The notes under the pieces: model-generated
The model's input: only the letters and a program-made list of their open reading frames with translations
The model's database searches: none
What the model was told of the DNA's origin: nothing
Translations under genes and position numbers: made by a program
Source: Trichoplusia ni
Taxonomy: Eukaryota; Arthropoda; Insecta; Lepidoptera; Noctuidae
DNA length: 64,000 nucleotides
NCBI RefSeq assembly: GCF_003590095.1
Contig: NC_039499.1
Location: forward strand, 4,154,001 to 4,218,000
Direction: 5' to 3'
Part shown: positions 14,650 to 26,957 of the stretch, piece by piece
How positions within the stretch are numbered: the stretch's first letter is position 1
Layout: every line of letters begins with the position of its first letter

Positions 14650-14755
14650 TCAGAACAAGTATACGTTGGCCACACAAATGCTTGTCCCACGCGGCGATCG
14701 AACGCGTTTGGCGTGCTGACCAATACCAATCGGCTATCCGAGCAGTCGCATACCT
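14650..14755 (-). mobile_element. tRNA-derived SINE copy, minus strand
   Basis: Read on the minus strand, the A-box TAGCCGATTGG (14726-14736) is followed by the B-box-like GTTCGATCGC (14694-14703) and then GTGGGACAAGCATTTGTGTG. That tail parallels the GGACAAATGTTTGTG that follows the B-box of the SINE at 11956. The tRNA-like head differs from that copy, so it may be a different subfamily. Confidence 0.6.
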
Positions 14756-16069
14756 AATTCATTCTTAACGAACAGCTAATGAGATTCACAAAAAATGTGC
14801 GGTTCCCCATTCATTTTTTGTCACTAACATAGCAAGCTTCTGTGTCTTACAACTCACTTACAAAGAATGGTTGCGCAACATAAGTAACAACTTAATTTAA
14901 TAAATAACTCGGACATAATCGACATACCGAAATATTGATCTATCCATTTCTCTGATGAGAATAGCAATTTAAAATATGTCGCAATATTAAAATAACGAGT
15001 TAACCGCAAGTACCACAAAACTAGAGATGTCAAAAACCGTAAACGGAATGGAAAACTTTAACTCAATTTGGGCTGATGTAAGTTTGTGATAACCGGTGCA
15101 TTAGAATTTAGAAACCAGTTTTTGTTTTTTAAAGTTCATCCGCTAGGCCACGATCATACGTATACAGCCTTGGTAACATTCAAGCGGTCCGGTTTGTTTT
15201 TCTTTTCATTTGAAATTATTAATATATTTATGAAGCTACGGAATTTTTGTCGTTCTTGGCTTTAATACATACAGTCTATTCATTTCATTTAATTGATTGA
15301 ATGGCCTAGTAATTAAAATGTATAAAATAATATTCATGAATATTTTATGTGGATAAGTACCTACAACAGAAACGGTTATGGAAACACGTGTTTTGAGGAT
15401 GATTTGACGAAAAGAATAGGTAACAAGCGAAGTACCTAAACAAATGGAATACCTATGTATATGCTGTTCTGGCTGAATTCACAAAATTCACCTTAGTGAA
15501 AAAATAGTTTTCTGCCTCTGTCACTGTTAAGTAGCACATACCTATAGACAAAGATACCTTAAGGAACGTTCTTATGTTAATTATCATATTTGAAATCGAA
15601 AACCAATATGACAAGGTCTACATTTTCCCAAATTAAAAGTTTTCCTGTTATTTATCTTATCGCTTGGGGAACCAATTGCTATAAACAGCTAAAAGACGCT
15701 GCTAGATTAAATATATTTCAAGTGTAATTTCACAATGTTTAGATTAAAACACCTTCTGCTGTTAATCTGAAGTCTAAATTGACTGAATGGCTACGAATGG
15801 TTAAGTGGTTACTAGGAACCTCTAGATATAACTACATGGGGAGTGGACCTACTGTCATTTTAACGTCACATTTACATATTTTATGTTATTAATGATGTGC
15901 AATAGCACTTAAATAATAGATTATAATATAAAACAAGTGAAAACCATCAAGTATGTACATATTAGCTTTAGCAATTTTAGTCGCTACGACATTTTTTTTT
16001 CATATAGGAGACGTAAATTTTATTTTTCTAATTTACATTTTTTTGTAAAAAAGAAGAAAGTTTACTTAC

Positions 16070-16162
16070 AGTACTAACTGGCGGCGTGTTGCTATACGCG
16101 ACTCGTTGGTTATCAACAGAGGACGTAATTAAGGGCTCATGCTCTTCGTTTCCAGCCGTCAT
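16070..16162 (-). CDS. First coding exon of an unidentified minus-strand gene
   Basis: The exon encodes 31 residues beginning MTAGNEEHEPLIT and ends in ACT followed by a strong GTAAGT donor in phase 0. The start codon lies in AAAAATGAC, and upstream is a GC-rich leader. EHEPLI fits the acidic dileucine sorting signal [DE]xxxL[LI], common in the cytosolic tails of membrane transporters and endolysosomal proteins. That suggests, but does not show, a membrane protein. No later exon was recognised in 1-16069; it may lie beyond the left edge or in the gap. I do not recognise the gene. Confidence 0.6.
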
Positions 16163-16199
16163 TTTTATTCCAAAATCAACAGCACAATAAAAAAAATAA

Positions 16200-16400
16200 A
16201 AATTAAAAAATCACTGTCATAATAGCACAGATCACGAATCGTATTTTGTTACGTCACTTTTTGGCGGGAAGTGTACTAGTGGTGAGCGTCCGGACGAGCA
16301 GTGTAGCGGTGTGAACGCGCCAGCACGGGCAGACAACTAACTGAAGACCGCTCTATTGACTAATCATGTCTCGCGGACATTAAGACTGTTTGGCCTGTCT
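16200..16400 (-). promoter_or_regulatory. Probable promoter and 5' leader of the 16162 gene
   Basis: This is an island of raised GC and CpG content (around 16265-16390) in AT-rich surroundings, just upstream of the minus-strand start codon at 16162. It contains TGACGTAAC and GGCGGGAA-like elements. The position and base composition fit a promoter and 5' untranslated region. No TATA box is evident and the exact transcription start is not determinable. Confidence 0.45.
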
Positions 16401-19400
16401 ATCTCGGGTCTGTGCATCCTTCAAGACTTGAATTTTCGTCAACACGTGCAATCTTATTAACATAATGATAACTACGTTTATTTACACGTAACCATTACAC
16501 GTTTGTTGATCTGAACCTACGGAGTTCTCGTAAAGATACGGAGGAAAGTAAAAGTAAATAAAATACAATGTTATTTGGTAAATAAGAACTTCTTTTAGTT
16601 TTATAAGCACCTTGACAAACTAAGAATTGTCTATCTACAGGTACCTACACATTTTTAAACAGCATAGGTCAGGGTCTAATTTTTTACTTGAACCGGTTTC
16701 CTTGCACGTAATGCTAGCCTGACACATCTTCATTATTACATCGTAATGTAACAATAAGACGTTTTAACATACTTCGACCTGTCATAATGTAGAGTAAATG
16801 TACGGGCCTGGCAATGTACCGCTTTTATTTGGTTTAAACTAAATCACAAAGGCCTAGCTAGTACTATTACTGGAATAGAAATATAATAATATGCAAAAGT
16901 AAAACTTACCATACTTTAGGCGCGTCCGAGCTTTTCTTAACCTCCAGCAAAACAAACAAAGAGATAAATAACACAAACAGATAAGCGTAATATAATAATT
17001 TTAATTTATTCTATAAAATGACATTTGAGATAGATGCAAATATTTTTTTCAGTAAATTACTTTATACAATAAACGAATCTATTACACATTTCGTTAGTAG
17101 TACGATTACAAAATGACACATGACAAAGGAACTATTGTATGTAGACTTGAGATGTATCGTGATACTTAACTATAACAATTAGGAATATGGCTAATTAATG
17201 TTTGTATTATTTAATATTAAACTCGATGACGATCCTCTAACACTTATTCCTTCAATAATATTTGGTGATAACTCTATACTGGTGGCTCCCGCGGGGCGGG
17301 CGGCATCAGTATCACAACGACCGAACACATCTCCATCGTGCATAATACAATAAAAACATAATTCAAACATTCATTTACGCTTTACACATACTACAGCGCT
17401 CCTGACAATGTCCTCATTATCACTCATAAATAAGACGTTATTATTTACATTGCACAAACGGAACTTGTGTAAATTAAAAATGTATTGTGACGTTGCGCGA
17501 TGCGAGGCGACTGCTGGCCGCTGACAACTAAATGTCAACACTCGAACTTAAAGACGAACATCATATTTTCACTGCTTTGATATTCTCATTCTGCTTATTA
17601 CAAAATAAGCTTTTAAAACTTAAAACTAAAAAATACAATTTCTAAGTAGTAATTATACATTGTATAGAATTTTGCCCCTCGCGCAACGATACCTTTACAA
17701 TTAATTAAACCTAGTTGATATTTAGCACTACATAGGAAGCATTAACATACACGGTATACCATGGGCCATACATAGTTATCATACATATTTTATATGGGAT
17801 GACGATGACACAAACCGCTTCATACAGAGCAAGAATATATCCAAAGTGAGTTTGCTTGTCTTTCATGAAATAAATTATATTGTTATTAATTTATTTCTGA
17901 AGTATTAATCTAGTATATAATAAATTATAATCAGAGAAATCTCTATTTATTATCAGCTGCGTTTATAATTAGTCTATTATTTGTTTATCCTAAATACAAT
18001 ATTATGTAGGTGTGTATTGACCGGAATAATCAAACAAAAAACTTAGTTATTCAAATATCCTGGTTGTTAACGCAAAACTGCATTTTCTGTCTTATTATCC
18101 CGGTACGGATAGATGGGGACATAACGATTGCCTGTAAATATTAAACCAATTCGATAACAAATACAATTTATTCTCAACTATACTAATATTTAACAAAGAC
18201 TATAGCATGCTGAAAACATCTTCCGAAGTTTTAGATGTAAGACCAGTCACACACGAGACAGATCTTCGTCTACACACCACTCCTAACCATACTTGCTTTT
18301 GTTCACGCATTGAACTCGACGGAACCAACTTGCGTGTCCATAAAGTCCAGGGTAACTGGACCATGTCATATCCCATGCATCAACGGCCCAAAAGTCAAGA
18401 GATATTCTAGTCCCCATCTTTGATAATGTCCATTATATAATTACTGTGACTATTACATCTAAGAAACCATTATTATAACACGATAACGTTCACACTCGGC
18501 ATGGGAAGCTACTGTTTCTAACGAAAGGCTTTATATTAAGCACTTTCATGGCAATTAGCTTATGGAACTATACTTTATACATGAGGAAACTGCATCATCG
18601 TATCAAATGGATATTTCACTGGGTGAAAAGTTTAATAATTAAACTAAGTATATACATTTAGCTCCCAAAAACTGTTTAAAGGTTTAATATTGATAGTTTT
18701 TTTAAAGGCAATCTGCTGGTGTTTTTCAGCAATTTCTGTCAGTGTCGTGTTATGGCCACACAATGATACTTTTTAGATATTGATATGACTTGTTTAAACA
18801 GGAAAATTCGGAAGAATTCCAATATTGCCCGAAATACTAAAAGTTGCTGGCAGTTATCTACACAAAGCGTCTTATGTTTATCAGTTGCCCGACAACCAGT
18901 CTAACTATTGGATATTGTGTTACCCAAAACGGTTGTGGCGATCAGATGGGCAAGAGCCAGCATCATGCCTAGGGGCCCCGAGATGGTTGATTCGGCCCTG
19001 GGTATACAGAAGAATCCCCTAAGACCGCCCTCATCAAATCTTGTGAAAAGAGTCAGCCAAATCGAGAAATTGCCTTACGCATCGCAAGCAAAGTTACTCC
19101 ATACCCCAACATGATACAATTTCCTCATCCAAACTTTACATAAACAATACTATCTCTCCTAGCAATAATAACAGAGTTCGTGTATCTTATATACGCGATA
19201 CATTCGTATAAACTATTGCTAACTAATGAGAAGGCGATCAGTCTACTGTTCACTTATTGGCAGTGTATGGATTACCGTTCTTATACATAGACGCTGTTCC
19301 TAATTGGGCTGATCGATACACGCATACATGTATAAGTAATTGGAACAGTTGGTTTTATGTTACTAGATTTCGCTTGTGGTTTTACTGGCGTGAATGTTGG

Positions 19401-20169
19401 TTCATATACACAATACCATTATTGTACTAATGTACAAATGTATGTGACATTTCTTTTAGTTAATGTAAGCTAAAACTGTGGCAGACAGACAGATGGATTT
19501 ATTTTGGCCTTTATGCATATATTTGCTGTAATTGGAGTTTTTAATTACACATAAGCTTTAAGTGTGAGTAATTGTGTATCGATCAACATTTCAAAAACCA
19601 TTTGTATTTTTCTTTGTTGTAGACACAGTCGTTAACCATCTAGTAATTTCGAGACAATTACATAGTACGCGATAAAATCCGTAAAAGTAGTTTCATTTCA
19701 ATGTCTAACATTCGCGTAAACCTAAGAAACCACAATTACTTAGTAGCAGAAGTTGGATAATTAAAGTGATGTTTAATTATTATGACGATGATTAGTCCGA
19801 AAGTACTTATATTAACCAAAATACTAGTATTATTGTGATTATTTAATTTCGCTTAATTAATAAAAAAGTATTCATTAAGCACTTTGACTAATATTTAATT
19901 CACGTACGTAAAGAAGAAAGACCACAAATGAAACTAACTTTGTCTTTGACAGTACTTCTGTAAAACCATATTTTGCATGTTTAAACCCAGATGGACAAAT
20001 ACAACATTTGAGGACAATGAGTTTCATCGCGTCAAATTGACCTAATAATAAAATGATTCGTTCATTCGATTCTGGAGATCGGTGTCACAACCGCGATACA
20101 TCGAGTTTCTCCTCGCGCGTCACGGATCACGGATTATACAGATCTGGAGCCCTAGACCACCTCATAAAG

Positions 20170-20265
20170 ACTTGTAGTTGTGGGAGCAAGATAGCTTACA
20201 CTGTGTAGAACGCCGTCTCGCTTCAACATCTGCAACAACCATACTTTAGAAGGCAGTGGCAGACC
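20170..20265 (+). repeat. Dispersed hairpin-repeat copy
   Basis: TTGTGGGAGCAAGATAGC pairs imperfectly with ACGCCGTCTCGCTTCAAC around a short central ACACTGTGTA, followed by CAACAACCATACTTTAGAAG. The structure matches the other copies: two arms, a central near-palindrome, and a tail related to AGACCTACTTTAAGAGCT. Confidence 0.6.
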
Positions 20266-21404
20266 TGAACTAAATGGCAACAACTGTGTCTAGTACAATA
20301 TCATCACGTAACAATCGTTGCAGCAAAAGCCACGCAAATATTATTTATTTTGGTATTAACCTATGAACTTCGAATGTATTTTGCGTAAACGTTAATTCAA
20401 ACGCAAGTTAGCTTATCCGTTTAAGTGACATGAGATATCACGGCGAATTATATCCAATTGACAGTTCATGGTCAAAGCATGGTGTATGTAACAAAATACG
20501 TCGTTCGAACGTTCACGGCATAATTTTATTATTACTCGGCTATCTAAAACTATTGAATGGCTCAATTACGATATGTCTAGTATTTAAAAGGCAACAGTAA
20601 TTAAATTTGTCTTTTGTTTTTTACGAAGATAAGATTTCCATTGAAATCCTCCATTCGATTGAGGCTTATTACAAGCTGAATTTAAGCATAGCTTGGCATT
20701 TTTTTCAGTATTTGACTTTGCAGTATGAGAAATTCGGGGTCAGAATGTTAGACCCTTATATGTATGTAGCAAATTGTACTAAAAAGGCAACGGCGGTATT
20801 TCATGCTAGATAAAGAGAGTTAATCTGGATTTTCGAAGGCAGTTCGTGAATCTGATCACGCTATCACTGAGAGATTAATTGACAATATAGCTAAGTGCTT
20901 TATTCTTCCCTAGTAGCAAGGCATATAATTATTGTATCGACTTTTAATTATAAAAAATTATGGAACGAGCATGTGAAATTGTAATTTCAATTCATTAAAC
21001 ATTGTTCCAAGTAAGTGTCTGTAAGTGTTGGAACCGTACATTTTCCATAATATACCTCAATCAACATGTACCTTAGATGCAGAGGAAACTGGCAAAAAGT
21101 AGTTGTTACTAAGATAACCGATGGTTCGAAACCCAGAAAGAAGTTATGGGTTGATAAGTGATAAACAAAAATATTATCCAGGAAACAAATAGTTCCTAAT
21201 ACTTGCTAGAAATGAAACTAAATACAGAGATATCTAAAACCACCAAATGGAGGGATACCTTGAAAAGGAATATTGTACAAATCGACTATTTGCTCGATAC
21301 TTTCGTTTCATATTGTCAGCGATTCAAGAGCGTTTATTTCCTATTCCTTATTATAAACCTATGAAATGACTTATCTGCGCGTCTGTTAGCTCTAAACAGG
21401 ACTG

Positions 21405-21515
21405 TTGGCGTTGTGAAAGCGAGATGCCGATAGTCGCTGTGTAGAGCGCTATCTCTTTCACAATAGCGACAGACCTACTTCAAGAGCTGTGACTGCACTG
21501 TAGACTAAATGTTAA
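21405..21515 (+). repeat. Dispersed hairpin-repeat copy
   Basis: TTGTGAAAGCGAGATGCCGA and AGAGCGCTATCTCTTTCACA form an imperfect stem. The tail CAGACCTACTTCAAGAGCT is among the best preserved in the window. This is the same family as the copies at 20.2, 21.75, 37.2 and 49.9 kb. Confidence 0.65.
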
Positions 21516-21744
21516 GACTATGTATATTTGATTACCACTGACATGTATAACATTATAGACTAAGAATGTATTGGTATCTAATGTTCGATTATATTTGATA
21601 ACATTTTGATTTAAATCTATTTTATATGCGTAACAGCGGGTATCTGCCTATTAAGTTAATATCAACGAACAAATTTTAACGACTTGAACTAGGTAAGATT
21701 TAAATTGATACTAACTTTGATTTTCAACATCGGGCTCTGCAAAT

Positions 21745-21845
21745 AGAAATGTGAGCGTGGTGGAAGCAAGACGCCGCTATATACAGTATATAGCGCTGTC
21801 TCACACTCACAATTCCCACAGACCTATCTTAAGAGTTCATTGTAC
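21745..21845 (+). repeat. Dispersed hairpin-repeat copy
   Basis: GGAAGCAAGACGCCGCTATA faces TATAGCGCTGTCTCACACTC, with the centre TACAGTA and then the tail CAGACCTATCTTAAGAG. The inner stem CGCTATATA/TATATAGCG is perfect. It lies about 240 bp from the preceding copy in the same orientation. Confidence 0.65.
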
Positions 21846-24169
21846 AAGCCGGTATATAATCATTCGCTTTTACGTCTTTCATAATTATGAGATAACCATA
21901 AACGGTAATATTTTTATGACCAAGACCAGTCTATATTGCATCGTGAATATTAAAATGTATTGATTAAGAATTCCGTATATCATAAAACTGTGTGCTAGAC
22001 TTCAATTCGTAATTTTATTCTAGTGAATACATATTATATTTTTGATATTAATTTGTTTTTGTGGTTATGTATTGAACTACGGATATAGATGTTATTTGAT
22101 GGTGTATTATATATTTTTTTCCAAGTAAGTTTAGATATTCTTGATCTGCCTAATTACATGAACATTATGTATGTATAGATAATATCGATTATACCACTTT
22201 AAAATTCTGATATGCTAGATGGAATTAAATATTAAATGCCAAAGATGTTATCACTATTGATTCAGGATAAACGAGTTACCATGCCAATAAGCTTTAGCAT
22301 GCTACAGAAAATTAGAAATTAAAACCATTTTCGTAAATATGGTTTTGACTGAAATGCATGACCTGACATGTCAGTACGGAAGATTTTATATGTTGAACTA
22401 TTTTCGTATTACCGTTCTATAATGTTTACTTTTCTGAGTCATGTTTTTAGTATGTTTCTGTAATACATTGATATCCTATGCTTGTAATCAGATGATATTT
22501 TTACGACTTACACATTTTTATTTTAATCAATCTAGCGGTAGTTACATTTCTCGAAATTCGCTAAAACCGTTCACAACAGCAACTTAACTACATTGATAAG
22601 GCATATTCATTCCATCAATCGACTTCGATCGTGTATATTTCACTAGAACTTTTCAAGTGCCAATTGTTTTCAAACCTACCATCGGACTTTTTCGTAACTC
22701 GGTTGTTCATTCAAGGTTGACGATATTTAATGTGAAAACGCATACATTGCAGACATCTAGATCCATGAACAGTACTATTCAACCAATGATCTAGGGTTCA
22801 TCGTTATTTGTCAACCGAATTAGTTTATAAGCCAACTGTAAAATCAAGTGACGGAACTTCAACAAATAATTTTTCGATACTTGTGCTTACAGGCCCATAT
22901 TCTCTAGACAATGTCACCATGACCATGTTCTCTATTTTTTGCGCACACACTCAACTAGTACCTAGAGTATTCCGATGGTTTTATGATTTTAACGAGGCAA
23001 CTGTTCAACACACAGCTTGAGGTAGCGCGAAGTTATACAAAAAACTTAAAAGCAATTTATTCTGATTACGAATATGAACAATATAATACTGCTAAGCCTA
23101 TGATTTAAACTATTTTCGAGTAGCGACGACACTCTTTTCGGGGTTCGATATCGATAATCGATTTAAATTTTACTCGATTAGAACTCGGTAAAAAGAGTAT
23201 GATCGCTTTGATGTGGGTCTATGTTTATGTTTTACTAATTACATCTATGCTTAGAGTGAGAGCAATTCGCCTAACATTATGATGTGTCCACTTTGTAAAT
23301 GCACGATATTTTCCTTTCTCCAAGTACAATACAAAACCAACATGCACATGACCTTATCTACTTTAGTATCGGCTGTATATTGTATACAATTATTCCCTAA
23401 ACTCATTTAACTATTCCAAACCACTCCGTCCTTTTCACTCACTATTACCTCTCTCTATTCACACCCCATTACCTTAATTCGTCCTACCAGAAAACCGCAC
23501 ACATCCGAAATTTCATACAATTGTTTCTGAAAGTGAAACTCATGTTTTCTGGGTGCGGTTTCCAGATCTGGTGGATACCTACATTTGGTCTCACTTCCAA
23601 TAGCCCTACATTAGCTTCTAGAATACCGTGCATTATAAAAGTGCCTATGTGTGTGTTACAGAGGGTTGTAGGGATGCGGCGGCGTGTCCTACTCTCTCCT
23701 GCCCTTCATACACCTTTACAATTATCTAGTATACGCATGCCTTAGCCTAAAGAGTAAAACAATTTTGATCCGAATTCTAACAACTAACAAAACTAAATAG
23801 TAAATACAAATGTTATTAACATCTAAATGATTTATTCTAGTTTTTTTTATAGGCAGATATATCCGTTCTATACAAAGATTATAAGTTATATAGAAATTTA
23901 AATAAAGCCAATAATGCTAAGTGAGCAGCTATCAACCCTCCCGAATACTATTCAAAGAATAAGTTAGAATAACATCGTTATGTAACCCTACCTTAACTAT
24001 CAAACATAAATGCCTAGTTTGACGTTTAAGTAATTCATATCGTCTTATATTAACTTTCAAAAATAATAATAAAAGCAATTTCTTTACCTATATGCGCATA
24101 CGCAGCGCGGTTATATCACAGCCAAATCCGCCGCCGCACACCTTAAAACCGTCTGGGGCCGTAGACGTA

Positions 24170-24263
24170 ATGACGTCACACATAAAGTAATTCTAATGTT
24201 TTTTTTTTGTTTTAAGTCTAACTTTCTCATTAATGATAACATACGTATATTGTGTGACGTCAT
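24170..24263. promoter_or_regulatory. Inverted pair of extended CRE sites
   Basis: ATGACGTCACACA (24170-24182) and its exact reverse complement TGTGTGACGTCAT (24251-24263) are separated by 68 bp of AT-rich sequence. Each contains a full TGACGTCA octamer. The stretch just before the first site is GC-rich. It could be a paired bZIP site or short terminal inverted repeats; no target duplication was evident. Confidence 0.35.
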
Positions 24264-24613
24264 CATATGTCTCGGCACAAGTCTAAGTCAAACCGATACA
24301 TTTTAGAAATGCATTGTGTCTTACAAGTTGCAGGTGTTCTTCGAATCGTCTAGAAGTCATAATTTGTCTACTTAACCACACCCCTGTTTTCTTTCCTGTG
24401 ACCCTAGTTGACTGTTACATCCAATTAATTTAAACCTTTAATGTTAGAGCAGTAAGGTTGAGTTTCGCTTTTTTCATATATACCGTCGTAATATTGTAAT
24501 TAAAGTGATTTGTAGTTGAGTCATCGTTAAAACGACATTCCGAGTAGATTTTATTACCGTGGGCATTATTTCGTGTTTTGCTAGATCAAAGCAATAACAA
24601 CATTCGAAAAAAT

Positions 24614-24677
24614 ATTGCTGTCAAATCGCTAACGCGTTTTTCGATAGCATATAACAAATTAGCAATTTGATAGCAAT
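24614..24677. repeat. Imperfect hairpin of pre-miRNA size
   Basis: ATTGCTGTCAAATCGCTAA (24614-24632) and TTAGCAATTTGATAGCAAT (24659-24677) pair at 17 of 19 positions around a 26-nt loop. A related GTCAATTGCTGTCGCTTGG follows at about 24686. The size suits a microRNA precursor, but there is no evidence of expression. Confidence 0.3.
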
Positions 24678-26957
24678 AAGTGATGTCAATTGCTGTCGCT
24701 TGGTTATTGCAACACCTTAAAAAACTGCAATTTTTATGTTATTATCCGTGTTAGTCACAACATTGTATTGACAACTGTACATTAAAATGTGCTAAGGGTT
24801 CTAGACGTGTCGACACAATATCATGGTCTAAAGGTATCGCATAACTATACTAGGCAGTGGCCATCGCGTAAGCTCGCGTACTGTACACCACTCTACATAA
24901 ACACTATCAGTCTTTGGACAACCACGTCCCGTTCACATGTGACTTGAAACCAGCTGATTTTTCAAACTTCTATCAGGCGTATTCAAGAATGTCACTTTGT
25001 TGAGTGATGTTTAGGTGTATTTGTCTCTACATTTCAGTTGATTGTGACAAAACTAGCATGAGACCTAAGTATCTTGAAGTGACTGACAATTCGCAATTCG
25101 TTCATAAGGATGATATGATTCTATCAGTTCATAAAACCTCTTTTGCGCTTGTTTTGCCCGGCGGTAGCGCCTAGCTCTGGTGGATCATATCGCTTTCAAG
25201 CTTTTAGCTTTACACCAACAGGCAAGGTATCACCATAAATACAATCTTTTTTCGAATAATATATGCCAATTTCCCTAAAATTCAAGTGTAGCTTACACAA
25301 ATCATAAGTTTGTTCTTTTTAGCACAAATAATAATGGGCTAGCATAAAAAATTTAGCCGCGCTGAGAATATTTAAGATTTTGTCTGATGGGCTGTTGTAG
25401 TAGTTAAAAGACCATATCTTTTATTTTCCTCTAGTTTTATAGACAAAGGCAGGTTTATCTACATCAACAAATGCATTTGGTTTCTTATTTCGCAACATAA
25501 CCCATGTGAACGGGACCAACCCGATACTAAATCCGTTCCTACGTACAGAGTGCGCGATGATTGCGAGCGATGGCCGTTTCGAACGTACGTTGGTGTCAGT
25601 AAGAAGCAGGTTCACTGTAGACATTATGAGGAGCGAGTGACTGGAAGGCGATTGGTTGAACAAGGGACACCAATCCAAAGTTTATTTAATTCTTCATTTT
25701 CCATCTATTGGTTCATAAAATGACGGAAAAAACGTCCTGTCCTTGTCCGATTACAAAAAAGGATCTATATCACACTAAATATATATTTTTAGGGCGCTTT
25801 AACAATGACGTTGTCGTCTTGATGTATTTTTATGAAAATGGAGATCCTATTATTCAACCCTCCCATTTCTCCTCGTTTTTTATATTAATCTTTAATTTAA
25901 ATTATGTAATTAAAATACAACCCTTGTTTAACCAGTCACCCTGTATACATTTATTATAATATATCGTAAAACTAAGCTACAATCGGGAAGACATGACTAT
26001 TTGACTGCGGAAGATTTACATATAATTATAATGTAATTATAATATTATATGATTATAATCAATCAGGAAACTAGACCCTGAGACGTAAACGCTTACAATC
26101 TAAAGAACTGAGGTATTACATGTTTTTGTATCAAGGCAATATCAGCAGTATTTTTCAACTCTCTGGCGAATTTATATTAACGCTATACAAAACAAAACTT
26201 AATTCCAAGATGTTCTTAAGTCTATTTATTCACATGATATCTGAATGAATTAATATAGAGTTAAGAGCATCACAAAATTGAGTTAAGTATTCAATCAAAC
26301 CCTATATAAGTAGATTGTCACTCGCTCGGTATACAAGGTATTGGTTATTATTACAAACCCATATCTCGGATAACGTAATATCGAATCGTCTTGATATAAA
26401 ATTGTATAACATTTTATAATATTATACTACTGATCAATAAGGCATGACTAATGTTCATTAACAACTGTAATTAATAAATCGATAGCACAATCTGTTCATT
26501 AAAAACCTCAAAAAATGTACACTAATTAATGGTAAAATGAACTGATTATACTGTGTAATGACTTTTTGATGGCCTTGTATGATCGACATTTTTTTTATGT
26601 CAAGCAAACCGCAAAGCTTCGCAACTTACGTACGCCATGACGTTCTATAATAGACCTTATAATTAATTAGTGAACTTACGCCTAAATACTGATACGCAAC
26701 TTAACTGTAAGACGTGCTTAAATGTATCCTTGAGGAGAGGTATGAGTTAAGCGCGTCTTAGAACTAAATTGCGAAGTATTTGGTTACTCGTCACTTGAGA
26801 CATTGATAACCACTGAAAAGACTTTACTTAGATATTACCGCCTTATTTACACATGGGCGAGTAATGACTGTTGTAGCGGTAAAGTGTGTGGTACCTACAA
26901 CGTCTGCGGCGTGTGCTTGGACGGCTGTCGCTTGAGCCGCCGGCTCACGGGTCACTG

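Larger units (their letters stand above)
11605..16069. other. Non-coding stretch with SINEs, probable intron
   Basis: No exon was recognised. The stretch holds two tRNA-derived SINE copies (11956-12100 plus, 14650-14755 minus), one copy of the dispersed hairpin family (about 12637-12750), and ordinary AT-rich sequence. It directly follows the donor of the minus-strand start exon at 16070-16162, so it is probably that gene's first intron. Confidence 0.5.
16401..26957. other. Repeat-bearing stretch between genes, no gene recognised
   Basis: No exon could be supported. The stretch contains three copies of the dispersed hairpin family (about 20170-20265, 21405-21515, 21745-21845), an inverted pair of CRE sites (24170-24263) and an imperfect hairpin (24614-24677). 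An AATAAA on the minus strand near 17008 could be the polyadenylation signal of an unseen gene. The kinase 3' untranslated region must occupy the right end; a variant AATAAG signal lies on the minus strand near 26842. Confidence 0.5.

Noticed and set aside
17161..17372. 58-codon minus-strand frame with a coding-like segment (DGDVFGRCDTDAARPAGATS)
   Set aside because: It lacks a usable acceptor upstream and has no family resemblance. The minus-strand AATAAA near 17008 keeps a 3' exon possible, but this is not enough to annotate.
25421..25678. 85-codon minus-strand frame
   Set aside because: The beginning (CCCTTGTTTAACCA-like sequence) is partly repeated at about 25918-25934, which suggests repeat DNA; no known transposase motif or splice sites were seen.
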